From contig NZ_DIXC01000069.1 in assembly GCF_002435945.1 (NCBI RefSeq), positions 1 through 61,135 of the forward strand: 61,135 bases of DNA, written 5' to 3'. Numbering within the stretch: the first letter of the stretch is position 1; the number at the start of each line of letters is the position of its first letter. The position numbers and the translations under genes are program-made. The DNA comes from Mesotoga sp. UBA6090. Its GTDB lineage: Bacteria; Thermotogota; Thermotogae; Petrotogales; Kosmotogaceae. The notes under the pieces were generated by a model, which did no database searches, was not told the origin of the DNA, and was given only the letters and a program-made list of their open reading frames with translations. Below are positions 16,530-25,108 of the stretch, piece after piece.

Positions 16530-16904
16530 ATGATGAATATTACCGAAGGTATAGTACTTCTAGTAGCAATAGTATTCAATGCCGTGGCAAACATCCTGCT
16601 TAAACACGGAATGCAGAACGCGCCCGACATCAACAGCGCTGGACTCCTTGGGATGCTCATCAATTCAATCACAAATATCAGCGTCTGGTTGGGGCTTTTC
16701 TCATTCGGGGTGGCCTTTATCTTCTACAGCGTAGTTCTTACGAGGATGAAACTGGGAGTGGCCTATCCAATAATGACGAGTGCCGGATTTGCAATAGTGA
16801 CCGTGGTCGCAGTATTTCTCTTTGATGAAAGGCTTAGCGTAATGAAGATAGCGGGCATTGCCGTAATCGCCCTTGGCATATGGCTCGTTGCAGTGGCGAA
16901 ATAA
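16530..16904 (+). CDS. Small DMT/SMR-family transporter, ArnE-like
   Basis: A 124-residue protein with four membrane helices, the size of small multidrug resistance (SMR) proteins. The membrane-embedded Glu that carries drugs in EmrE (E14) is replaced by Asn in F-N-A-V-A-N-I-L-L-K (about residues 15-24). This argues against a drug exporter and fits the ArnE/ArnF type that flips lipid-linked sugars. It lies 10 bases after the phosphoribosyltransferase gene and just before a DUF362 gene. A role in moving a polyprenyl-phosphate pentose across the membrane is a reasonable inference. Confidence 0.75.
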   Translation: MMNITEGIVLLVAIVFNAVANILLKHGMQNAPDINSAGLLGMLINSITNISVWLGLFSFGVAFIFYSVVLTRMKLGVAYPIMTSAGFAIVTVVAVFLFDERLSVMKIAGIAVIALGIWLVAVAK

Positions 16905-16917
16905 TGGAGGCATTAAA

Positions 16918-18000
16918 ATGAAGAAGACGAAAGTTGCAGTTATAAAGACGAGTCCGGAGAGAGTTCTCGACGACTATAGAAGGCTTGCAAAACTGGCCGG
17001 AATGAAAGAGGCCATGGACGGAAGCGCCACTACAATCTTGAAAGATAACATATCCTGGCACCTTCCAATGCCCGGCGCAAATAGTACGCCATGGCAGCTC
17101 GAGGGGGCGGTACTCGCTCTGAAGGAAGAGGGCTTCGGCGAAATAGTGGCCGTGGAGAACAAAACCGTTGTCACGAGACCGAAGTACGGAGAAAAGCAGA
17201 ACAAGTATGATATCGTCTACGAGAAGTATGGTATCCCGATCCTCTACAACTTCGAACCGGAAAATATGTCATGGGTAGAATACACGCCTAAGAGCAAGCT
17301 GAGAATACTTCCGAAGATATATCCTGAAGGACTTCGACTGCCGGACTACTTTTTCGGAAAAAATATCGTTCAGCTTCCGACGATGAAGTGCCACATCTAT
17401 ACGACTACCACAGGCGCAATGAAAAACGCATTCGGCGGTCTTCTCAACGTGAAGAGGCATTACACCCACTCATGGATACACGAGACACTGGTTGACTTGC
17501 TGAAGATACAGAAGGAGATACATTCGGGTCTGTTCGCTTTCATGGACGGCACGACAGCAGGAAATGGGCCGGGACCTAGGACAGTGATTCCTGTGAAGGC
17601 AGACTACATACTGGCCAGCGAAGATCAGGTGGCAATAGATGCCGTCGCGGCAAAGTTGATGGGCTTCAATCCGATGGACTTGAAATACATAAGGCTGGCC
17701 GATGAGGAGGAGCTCGGAAATGGAAGGCCAGAGAACATAGAACTTGTCGGAGACGACATTTCCGGTGTCAACTTGAAATTCCATGTGGGAGACAACTTTG
17801 CGAGCAGAGTCGGAGATCTGCTCTGGTTCAGTCCGTTGAAGGTCTTTCAGAAACTTTTCTTCCATACGCCGCTTGTGAAAATCTTTGTGGCCGCTTCGGA
17901 CACTTATCATGACAAGTACTGGTGGAAGAAGCATGGTGTCAAGATATTCGAGGAGTGGAAGAAAGAGAGTCCCTGGGGCCGTTTGTGGGATAGTTACTAA
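16918..18000 (+). CDS. DUF362 domain protein
   Basis: A 360-residue protein of the DUF362 family: an N-terminal K-V-A-V-I-K strand, K-D-N-I-S-W (about 42-47), central Q-L-P-T-M-K-C-H (about 156-163), and the hallmark M-D-G-T-T-A-G-N-G-P-G-P-R (about 212-224). The C-terminal ferredoxin domain found in many DUF362 proteins is absent. The biochemical role of the family is not firmly known. ATG 16918 follows GGAGG by seven bases; an earlier GTG/ATG in frame has no site. Position between a lipid-sugar transporter and two polytopic proteins suggests a part in surface-glycan building. Confidence 0.8.
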   Translation: MKKTKVAVIKTSPERVLDDYRRLAKLAGMKEAMDGSATTILKDNISWHLPMPGANSTPWQLEGAVLALKEEGFGEIVAVENKTVVTRPKYGEKQNKYDIVYEKYGIPILYNFEPENMSWVEYTPKSKLRILPKIYPEGLRLPDYFFGKNIVQLPTMKCHIYTTTTGAMKNAFGGLLNVKRHYTHSWIHETLVDLLKIQKEIHSGLFAFMDGTTAGNGPGPRTVIPVKADYILASEDQVAIDAVAAKLMGFNPMDLKYIRLADEEELGNGRPENIELVGDDISGVNLKFHVGDNFASRVGDLLWFSPLKVFQKLFFHTPLVKIFVAASDTYHDKYWWKKHGVKIFEEWKKESPWGRLWDSY

Positions 18001-18024
18001 CTGACAGCAGCATGGGAGGTATTT

Positions 18025-19323
18025 ATGAAATCGGAATCACAGCCTTTTTCTGGGTCAAGTAGACTGAGAATGTCATTCATTGTACTCTTTGTTGCGCTAA
18101 TTCTCGGATACATATTCACTTCCGTTACTATATGGACTACCGATAGCAGATTTCTGACCATCTCGAGGTATTCGAGAGTCAGTATACACAGAGATCTCGT
18201 GTCGGGAAGGGGCACTGCACCCGAGCAATATCGAATAGGCGGTTTCATGCTTGTTGAGCACTTTTTTAAGTATCTTCCTCTAAAGTGGTTTGATAACTAT
18301 AACGAGAACCTCTCAAATCTCCTGACCAAAGACGCTGCTTGGACGCCGGAAATAATGAAGAGCGCTAATTACATGTATACTGACGAAGACAAGCAAGAAC
18401 TGATAGCTTCTATCAACAATTCTATAGACAGTATATTGAAAGACTTGTTCAAGGACAGTGTCTTGGCGCAGAATCTGCTCAAAGGTGTTGTGGGTGAGCT
18501 AGGATGGCAGAATTATGTATCTGATGTAAAGCGCACTGCGTTGCTAATAGGTGACTTGCTTCCTTCAGACATAAGAGCTTACCTTGATCCAGACAGCGAT
18601 GAAACAAGAATCATGAACGGCTATTTTAATTCCAGGTTCTTTTTCAGTGCACTTCTCTACATTCTTATATATTTCTATGCTCGGTGTTTCGTAAGTCGAC
18701 CCTTATCCATCTTTTCTATGTTTGCGTTTGCCGCGATTCTTCCCTTCGTAACTCAGGAGTTCCTTCAGGCTGAAGCTCTGTACTCGGTCTGTATTTTCAC
18801 AGCATCATTACTAGCTATGCTCAGACACAGAACAGGAATTATGCTTACTCTGCTAGTTATTTTGGGATGTACAGCGAGACCAGATCATGCTCTCTTCATT
18901 TCAGCTATATTCTGTCTTCTTTACGGGCTTGATGCATTGAGAGTAAGAAAGATCTCGACACTTGTCCATGGAATAGTACTTCTCGGCATCCCGGTCATAG
19001 CTACATTGTTGCTGAAAAACATTGTATATCCTGATGCAGAGTACTACGTTGATGTTTTTCAGTTTGCGTTCAATTTCTCATTCATCTGGTCTTGGATCTT
19101 TCCTTTGATCTTCTTATGTATCCCGCTTGTCTTTTCATTCAAGTTGAGAGAGATTGAATGGTATAGGAAGACATGGAAATGGGTTATACCCTTTACGGTT
19201 CTCAACTTTGCAGTGGGGAAAACTTTTGATGTAAGACTCTTCTTACCAGTCTTGGTCTATTTTATCCCGCTGACAATCGTCGGAATTGTTGATGCAACAA
19301 GAAACTGTGATGAGGCAATATGA
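18025..19323 (+). CDS. Polytopic membrane protein, GT-C-like (first paralogue)
   Basis: A 432-residue protein with about nine hydrophobic segments. The N-terminal helix (about 14-33) is followed by a long extracytoplasmic part (about 36-195) containing W-T-T-D-S-R-F-L-T, S-R-Y-S-R-V and A-P-E-Q-Y-R. A membrane bundle follows, with T-A-R-P-D-H-A-L-F in a loop. Layout and acidic/Arg motifs recall GT-C glycosyltransferases that use polyprenyl-phosphate sugars, but I cannot assign a known family. It is followed by a paralogue sharing the same motifs, and preceded by DUF362. GGGAGG precedes the ATG. Confidence 0.7.
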   Translation: MKSESQPFSGSSRLRMSFIVLFVALILGYIFTSVTIWTTDSRFLTISRYSRVSIHRDLVSGRGTAPEQYRIGGFMLVEHFFKYLPLKWFDNYNENLSNLLTKDAAWTPEIMKSANYMYTDEDKQELIASINNSIDSILKDLFKDSVLAQNLLKGVVGELGWQNYVSDVKRTALLIGDLLPSDIRAYLDPDSDETRIMNGYFNSRFFFSALLYILIYFYARCFVSRPLSIFSMFAFAAILPFVTQEFLQAEALYSVCIFTASLLAMLRHRTGIMLTLLVILGCTARPDHALFISAIFCLLYGLDALRVRKISTLVHGIVLLGIPVIATLLLKNIVYPDAEYYVDVFQFAFNFSFIWSWIFPLIFLCIPLVFSFKLREIEWYRKTWKWVIPFTVLNFAVGKTFDVRLFLPVLVYFIPLTIVGIVDATRNCDEAI

Positions 19324-19339
19324 GAGGAGTTAGTTATCT

Positions 19340-20647
19340 ATGAGAGGTAATGGAGCTCTTTCATCAAGAAGAAAGTGGCTACTTATGGTATTTTTGTTGA
19401 TCGTGATTCTCTCCTATGTTTTTGCATCGATGACCGTATGGACTACAGATAGTAGACTTCTGACATATTCAAGGTACTCACGTGTAACCTGTCACAGAGA
19501 TGTAATTGCAGGAAAGAGCGTTGCACCTGATCAATTTCGGTTCGGAGTCTACTATTTGATTGAGTATTTCTTCAAAAACATACCTCTGAAGTGGTATGAC
19601 ATCAACAATCAGTATTTGTCAAGATTGCTCTTGGAAGAAGAAGCTTGGGATGAAGAGTTCCGCAGGAGCTTCGATTTGTTCTTCTCTGTGGAAGAGCGGA
19701 TGTCCATCCTGGATGCGATGAATGAGAATGTTGACAAGCTACTGTCTTCTGTGTTTGGCGAGAATCAACTAGTCAAGAACATCGTGAAAGCAAACATTCA
19801 GTCTCTCAAAATCGAAGAGTATGCAATGGATCCGGCTAGGTTGCTTCTTACCATCGGGAGTCACATCCCTGAAGAACTCAAGAATTACTTGATAGACTCC
19901 AGTGATGAAAGCAGGATCTACTATGGGCATGTGACGGCTAGATTCTTTTTTTCCATTGTCTTCTTCATCCTGTTGTATTTCTTCGCTGAGAACTTTGCAG
20001 GCCCTTCTTCATCTCTAATGGCAGTTCTTCTATTTGCTGGTCTCTTGCCGTTTGCGACTCAGGATTTTCTTCAGGCGGAAACAATGTTCTCGCTGTCGCT
20101 TTTTACAGGTTCCTTGATTGCAATCGTTAGAAGGAGCTCTTTCGTAACAATGATTTCATTGGTTCTGCTAGCATGCACTGCTAGAACAGACCACGCTTTA
20201 TTCATCGCAGTCATTTACTCCTTGTTTCAAATGTCGAACAAGCCGAATTTGAAGAAACTTCATACTTGGCTTAAGATAGCAGTGTTAGTAATGATTCCAC
20301 TGGGCTTCACGGCAGTGCTGTCTAAAGTACTATTTCCTGAAGCTCAATACTATCTGAATTTCTTTCAATATGATTTTAACCTTAACAACATCTGGTCTCT
20401 AGTTTATCCAGTCATACTGCTTTCGATTCCGTCTGTTTTTACTCCTTTTGCTTGCAAGATTCCGTTCTACAAATCAACTTGGCTGTGGGTAGTACCTTTC
20501 ATCTTTATGAACTTCATGATCGGTCGGACGTCAGAAGCAAGGCTTCTCTTACCCGTCTTAGTGTATTGTTTGCCTTTTGTTGTGAAGGGAATCGAAGATC
20601 TGACTCACAGAACTGAGCCTGAAATAGATAGAGGAGGCGAAGCGTGA
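19340..20647 (+). CDS. Polytopic membrane protein, GT-C-like (second paralogue)
   Basis: A 435-residue paralogue of the preceding protein, aligned along its whole length by eye: V-W-T-T-D-S-R-L-L-T, S-R-Y-S-R-V, A-P-D-Q-F-R-F-G, then Q-D-F-L-Q-A-E and T-A-R-T-D-H-A-L-F. Membrane topology looks the same. Tandem duplication with divergence suggests two related transfer steps or two donors. The ATG follows GAGGAG by about 11 bases. I infer, without family proof, a role in glycan assembly outside the membrane. Confidence 0.7.
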   Translation: MRGNGALSSRRKWLLMVFLLIVILSYVFASMTVWTTDSRLLTYSRYSRVTCHRDVIAGKSVAPDQFRFGVYYLIEYFFKNIPLKWYDINNQYLSRLLLEEEAWDEEFRRSFDLFFSVEERMSILDAMNENVDKLLSSVFGENQLVKNIVKANIQSLKIEEYAMDPARLLLTIGSHIPEELKNYLIDSSDESRIYYGHVTARFFFSIVFFILLYFFAENFAGPSSSLMAVLLFAGLLPFATQDFLQAETMFSLSLFTGSLIAIVRRSSFVTMISLVLLACTARTDHALFIAVIYSLFQMSNKPNLKKLHTWLKIAVLVMIPLGFTAVLSKVLFPEAQYYLNFFQYDFNLNNIWSLVYPVILLSIPSVFTPFACKIPFYKSTWLWVVPFIFMNFMIGRTSEARLLLPVLVYCLPFVVKGIEDLTHRTEPEIDRGGEA

Positions 20648-20813
20648 GAAGGCAAAGATGTTGGATTCGCATTTTGGAAGATCCTGTCGTGCTCTTCAGA
20701 AGTATCTGCATCGTTTAGAACCTGTAATCTTAATTTGCTTTAATTAGAAGAACTATCGGGTTACGAGCATGCTTATTTTCGAGCAACCTATGTGGTGATT
20801 GAAGGTGGAGGTT

Positions 20814-22181
20814 ATGAGAAATAAATCAATGCTTCTTATTTTGCTCTTGTTTCCGATTATAGGCGTTTCTTGGTCAGAATTCCGATTTTCTTTTTCACCT
20901 GTTCTTTCAGTGAATAACATGCCTCTTCTGGTTGACTGTAACAAGGCTACAATGAGAGAATTCGAAAGATACTTGTCTATGCCGCCGTTTGCAGACTTCT
21001 CAATAGAAATGAGTCTCCCAAAGTGCGAATTGGTGCTACGTTTTGATATTAGACAGGTTCCATCAACGTTTCTGAAAACAGGAGGGAAGAGCAACCTCCC
21101 TTATACTGAAGGCTATATTCTTCCGACTATTGATCTCAATTTCCCGAGAGTTGGTTTCTTGGAAATGAACGAGGATGTACTTTCTTTCTCTCTGGGAAGA
21201 AGGAAAATCGCCTATGGAAGTTCTTTCTATAGCTTCATTTTATCGGAGAGGTTTCCTTATTTTGATCATTTGTGGATCAATCTGACAACAGGAAGTGTTC
21301 TCGGAGACTTGTCGTACGGATTCTACGCGATTACTTCTGATAGGAGCATCTATAATGTCCCGAGGACACTCATAGGACACACAATTCAGATCCTCAACGA
21401 AAATGTTCTCATATCTGTGCTGGAGCAAAACCTTGTACACGGTGCATATCCTGATTTGGAGGACCTTGCTCCTTTCATTCTGCACCACAACGCCTATCAG
21501 ATAGGCTCAAACATAATGGGTGCAGTTAGAATGGAGATGAGCATAGGCAATGTCCTTGGTTACGGGGAGTTCGCACTTGACGACTTGATAACTGGAGTTG
21601 AGAGCAACTCTACTGAATCAAACCCAAATGCATTTGGTTGGTTGGTAGGAGGAGTGATTAGTCTCCTTGAAGGAGACGAATTCTTAGGTCCCCGCATGAT
21701 GGAAGCAGATTATTCAGTAAGGAAAAGCTCTCTTTTGCGAGGTGGAGGTCTAAAACTTAGATTTGAGTACTATCACTCAACAACTTATGTGTACAACAGA
21801 AAGGAAAAAGAAGGCAGATTTGTGAATCCGCTTTGGATTGAGGAACTAGGAGTAGTCAATGGATTCTTTGGCTTTCCGTATGGACCAGATGCAACTTTGG
21901 GTTTGGTGGGTGCTGAATACGAGAATTCGATTATGAAACTAGATGTTATGATGGAGTGTCTCAGAAAAGGTACTATAGACATAGACTCGGAATACGCTTT
22001 CCCCTACAACGAAAATTGGTATGGACTTGTGATGCCTATCTCACATGAATTTGTGATATCTGCTCAAGCTAGGTATCTTGTGAATCCAAAGCTAGTCCTG
22101 CTAGCAAGAGCGAAAATCCATCTCCGTGAATCTGTCAAATATGATCTCAGTGTGGGCTTTTCTACTTCTATAGACTTCTAG
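20814..22181 (+). CDS. Wzi-like outer-membrane beta-barrel protein
   Basis: A 455-residue protein with a signal peptide (about 1-20) and a pattern of alternating strands ending in an aromatic residue (Phe), as in outer-membrane barrels. Motifs resemble the Wzi/capsule assembly family: S-L-G-R-R-K-I-A-Y-G (about 122-131), F-I-L-S-E-R-F-P-Y-F-D, P-R-T-L-I-G-H, and a final H-H-N-A-Y segment before the barrel. Wzi anchors surface polysaccharide. ATG 20814 follows AGGTGGAGG. It closes the presumed glycan cluster. Its TAG overlaps the TAG of convergent surE within a single CTAG. Confidence 0.65.
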   Translation: MRNKSMLLILLLFPIIGVSWSEFRFSFSPVLSVNNMPLLVDCNKATMREFERYLSMPPFADFSIEMSLPKCELVLRFDIRQVPSTFLKTGGKSNLPYTEGYILPTIDLNFPRVGFLEMNEDVLSFSLGRRKIAYGSSFYSFILSERFPYFDHLWINLTTGSVLGDLSYGFYAITSDRSIYNVPRTLIGHTIQILNENVLISVLEQNLVHGAYPDLEDLAPFILHHNAYQIGSNIMGAVRMEMSIGNVLGYGEFALDDLITGVESNSTESNPNAFGWLVGGVISLLEGDEFLGPRMMEADYSVRKSSLLRGGGLKLRFEYYHSTTYVYNRKEKEGRFVNPLWIEELGVVNGFFGFPYGPDATLGLVGAEYENSIMKLDVMMECLRKGTIDIDSEYAFPYNENWYGLVMPISHEFVISAQARYLVNPKLVLLARAKIHLRESVKYDLSVGFSTSIDF

Positions 22182-23005
22182 GTTTTGCCTTCAGCAATTC
22201 CTGCAAGATAATCGCCGGCATTGCTATTGTTGAGCCAATGACTTGAAAAACGCCTTAGGTCCTCTTCGAGAGTAAATTTGAAGTCTGCGTCACATGAGCC
22301 AAAGAAGTCGATCGGGCTTACAGAGATGAAGCCCTTGTTGACATTCACAAAGTCTAGGTCTTCATCGTGAGAATCGTGAAGGATCTCTTTTTGCATCCAG
22401 AACTCCTCTTCACCCCATTCGTTGACTTTTTTCTCGAACCAGCGCCTTTTAATAAGACCTCCCGGTCTCGTGCAACTGATTCCCCGGATCTTGTCTCTGG
22501 GTATCGCAGGCACGTTAACGTTAAGAACGGTATGCCTCGGCAGCTTGTTCCAGTTGTACTCTCTCACGAAATTCTCAGAAAAGTCTGCTGCGGCGACAAA
22601 GTCTGCATTCTCCTCGCTGACAATGGAGATTGCTATGGCCGGTATACCCTGAATTCTCGCTTCAAGTGCGGCAGAGAGCGTACCGGAATATCTTATGTCA
22701 ACGCCAAGATTCTGGCCGTGATTGATTCCGCTTACAACGAGGTCGAAGCTGTTGATGCCCTTGATTGTAGTTGCGGCAATAACACAGTCGGCCGGTGTCC
22801 CGCTGGTACAGAACGAGGAAACATTCTCTATAGTATTTGTTTCCCGTATCCTCACTGGAGTCAACCAGGTTATCGAATGACTTACCCCACTTCGATTGCT
22901 CTCGGGTGCAAATATCGTTACTTCGTGAGACCTTGAGAGTCTCTTTGCAAGAGACCTTATTCCAGTCGCCTGGATTCCATCATCGTTAGTCAAAAGTATT
23001 TTCAA
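22178..23005 (-). CDS. surE: SurE 5'/3'-nucleotidase
   Basis: A 275-residue SurE phosphatase. The metal site is clear: T-N-D-D-G (about 6-10), E-S-N-R-S-G-V-S-H (about 35-43), then S-G-I-N-H-G-Q-N-L-G (about 92-101). SurE removes phosphate from nucleoside monophosphates and short polyphosphate in the cytoplasm. The start is a TTG after GGTGGTGAA, with a TACAAT -10-like element at 23026-23031. It lies 68 bases beyond the end of the purine operon, in the same direction. Read-through is possible, but the -10 suggests its own promoter. Confidence 0.92.
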   Translation of the reverse strand: MKILLTNDDGIQATGIRSLAKRLSRSHEVTIFAPESNRSGVSHSITWLTPVRIRETNTIENVSSFCTSGTPADCVIAATTIKGINSFDLVVSGINHGQNLGVDIRYSGTLSAALEARIQGIPAIAISIVSEENADFVAAADFSENFVREYNWNKLPRHTVLNVNVPAIPRDKIRGISCTRPGGLIKRRWFEKKVNEWGEEEFWMQKEILHDSHDEDLDFVNVNKGFISVSPIDFFGSCDADFKFTLEEDLRRFSSHWLNNSNAGDYLAGIAEGKT

Positions 23006-23073
23006 AAGAATTCACCACCATTCATATTGTAACGTAGATTTCCAATTCTTTCCTGGCCTTCGGATTTGAGGAT

Positions 23074-25107
23074 TCAATCGTACTCTATTCCCTGATCCCG
23101 GAGATTCGAACTGTAAATAAGTTTTAATGAGCTTCTGAAGAATAGGAGCAGTGGAATTATCCCGATTGTTGAGGCGGCTCCAAAGAGATTCCAGGAGGTG
23201 TAGAAGCTCCTAACCTCTCCAACGTAGCTATAGATCTTGAGAGAGAAAGGCATAAGCTCCTGGCTGTTAAGGAGGATTAATGGCATGGAGAAGGAATTAA
23301 ATGATGATACGAGAATATAAGTCAGTAGTCCGCCGATTATCGGCAATGAGAGGGGAATAAGAACTCTCAACAAGTAGCCGGTTTCCGACAGTCCCTCAAG
23401 CAGAGAGACTTCCCTGAGCTCTCTTGGGACAGTTGAAAAAAAGCCGCCAAGCAAAAGAATCGTTAGTGGCAATGCCTGGATACATACGACCATGCCAACT
23501 CCGAACAAGTTGTTCACCAGACCAAGCTTGTCGAATACGAAGTACATCGGGAGCAACGTATGCATTCCCGTATAGAGGCTTCCAAAGAGAATCAACGAAG
23601 CGATAGCCTTCACAAACAAATTCCTCTTCAAAGAGAAGAGATAGGAAAAGGGAACTCCGGCCAGAAGTACCACAGCAAAAGCCCAGAAAGCGATCTTCAA
23701 AGTATTGAATATGTTTCCCAGTAGTCCGTCTGAGATCACTCTGCCATAGTTTGCAAGGGTCAGTTCGCTTTGAAAAGGCAGAATGTCTGAATCTGAAGCG
23801 AAAGAGAGATAACAAATGTATAGCACAACTACTGCGGTAGGAACAAGGCAGATTATGAGAAGCGCTCTCTTAAGCCACCCAGGAACGGTAAAATCGAAGT
23901 TAGGGAGCCTGTATCTAATTGACAAAAGGATCATCGGCACGCTCAGAAGAGTGGCAGGTATGACACCACTAATGCCTTCTTGAACGATACTCAGAACAAA
24001 AACGACGACTTCGTATATCAACAGAACCCCCACTAACCGTCTGAAAGGCTTCCTGAAGCGAGGGATTATTAGCGGCAGGATCGAGTATCCTACGACAACC
24101 GGTAAAATAAGCCAGTTCCAGCCTACGAAAAGCCCCAGTACAACATGAGCGGCGCTACTTAGATAAAGAACCTGTCTGTGTCTTCTAGGCACTTCCCCTC
24201 TAGAAAAGAGCGCACCCAGGATCCATATCAGCGCGAAGACTCCGACGAATACCGCGTAAGCAGAGAGAAGTCCATAATCCTTCGCAGTACTGAATTTCCT
24301 GAAAAGCACGATTCCGAGAAACGTAGTTGAGCCGGTCAGGGTGTGAGGAGTGAACCCCTCAGGAAGCAAAGGACCGTTTCCTGTCATAAGGAAGACTGAG
24401 GTGAACTCTTTCATCGATCTCGCAAGTTGAAACAAAAAATATGGGATCAATAGATACCTTATCTGTCCAAACAGAATGGAAGAAGTCGCGAGATCTCCCG
24501 CGCCGTCTATCTTCATTACATCATCCAGTTCCTTGGAAACTTTGCCAAGCATTCCGAGAATCACCATGGTTGAAAGAGGTATAGAAAGCCACACACTTAC
24601 AAGTAGAGAAGAGGAGAATGCGTGCAGAGGGTTGAGAGTTACGTCAATACTTGTGCCAAGGAGAGTATTCAACAAAGAGTACCCTCCGTATCCCTGAACA
24701 AAGGCCCTCCATCCGGAAACGGTTATGAAGGAAGGTATGAACCAGCCGACCCCCAGTAGAAGAAGAGCCGCCTTACTGCGTCTTGTCGCCTTTCTCAGCC
24801 TGAGTGCAATGAAAAAGGATATCGCGATCTCCAGTGTCGTCTTAAGAGTCGACCACAAAGCCGTGAGTCTTAGGGAAAGCTTGAAGCCGGAATCTCGAAT
24901 CACTACTTCGTAGTTCTTCAGACCGGCAAAGACCGGAGCCGTTTGGAAAACTCCATATTCTGTGAAAGAGACATAGAGAGCCCACGCTATCGGCGCAATT
25001 GTAGCGATTGACAGAATAAAAGCTACCGGGAGCGCCATGGGCCACTTTCTTCTCAAAATGAAGGGAAGCAGACCCATGGCAAAGAAGATCGGTATTACAA
25101 CCGACAT
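23074..25107 (-). CDS. Fused MalF-MalG type ABC importer permease
   Basis: A 677-residue protein that joins two ABC importer permeases in one chain. The first half has an EAA loop around residues 195-220 (D-D-V-M-K-I-D-G-A-G). The second half, after a hydrophobic linker region (about 310-410), has another EAA loop near 575-590 (R-E-V-S-L-L-E-G-L). Sugar-type importers normally have two separate permeases. ATG 25107 directly follows the stop of the binding-protein gene; a TTG at 25125 overlapping that gene is also possible. No ATPase gene follows. It ends the purine-type operon, so purine or pathway-intermediate uptake is a fair inference. Confidence 0.85.
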   Translation of the reverse strand: MSVVIPIFFAMGLLPFILRRKWPMALPVAFILSIATIAPIAWALYVSFTEYGVFQTAPVFAGLKNYEVVIRDSGFKLSLRLTALWSTLKTTLEIAISFFIALRLRKATRRSKAALLLLGVGWFIPSFITVSGWRAFVQGYGGYSLLNTLLGTSIDVTLNPLHAFSSSLLVSVWLSIPLSTMVILGMLGKVSKELDDVMKIDGAGDLATSSILFGQIRYLLIPYFLFQLARSMKEFTSVFLMTGNGPLLPEGFTPHTLTGSTTFLGIVLFRKFSTAKDYGLLSAYAVFVGVFALIWILGALFSRGEVPRRHRQVLYLSSAAHVVLGLFVGWNWLILPVVVGYSILPLIIPRFRKPFRRLVGVLLIYEVVVFVLSIVQEGISGVIPATLLSVPMILLSIRYRLPNFDFTVPGWLKRALLIICLVPTAVVVLYICYLSFASDSDILPFQSELTLANYGRVISDGLLGNIFNTLKIAFWAFAVVLLAGVPFSYLFSLKRNLFVKAIASLILFGSLYTGMHTLLPMYFVFDKLGLVNNLFGVGMVVCIQALPLTILLLGGFFSTVPRELREVSLLEGLSETGYLLRVLIPLSLPIIGGLLTYILVSSFNSFSMPLILLNSQELMPFSLKIYSYVGEVRSFYTSWNLFGAASTIGIIPLLLFFRSSLKLIYSSNLRDQGIEYD

Positions 25108-25108
25108 G

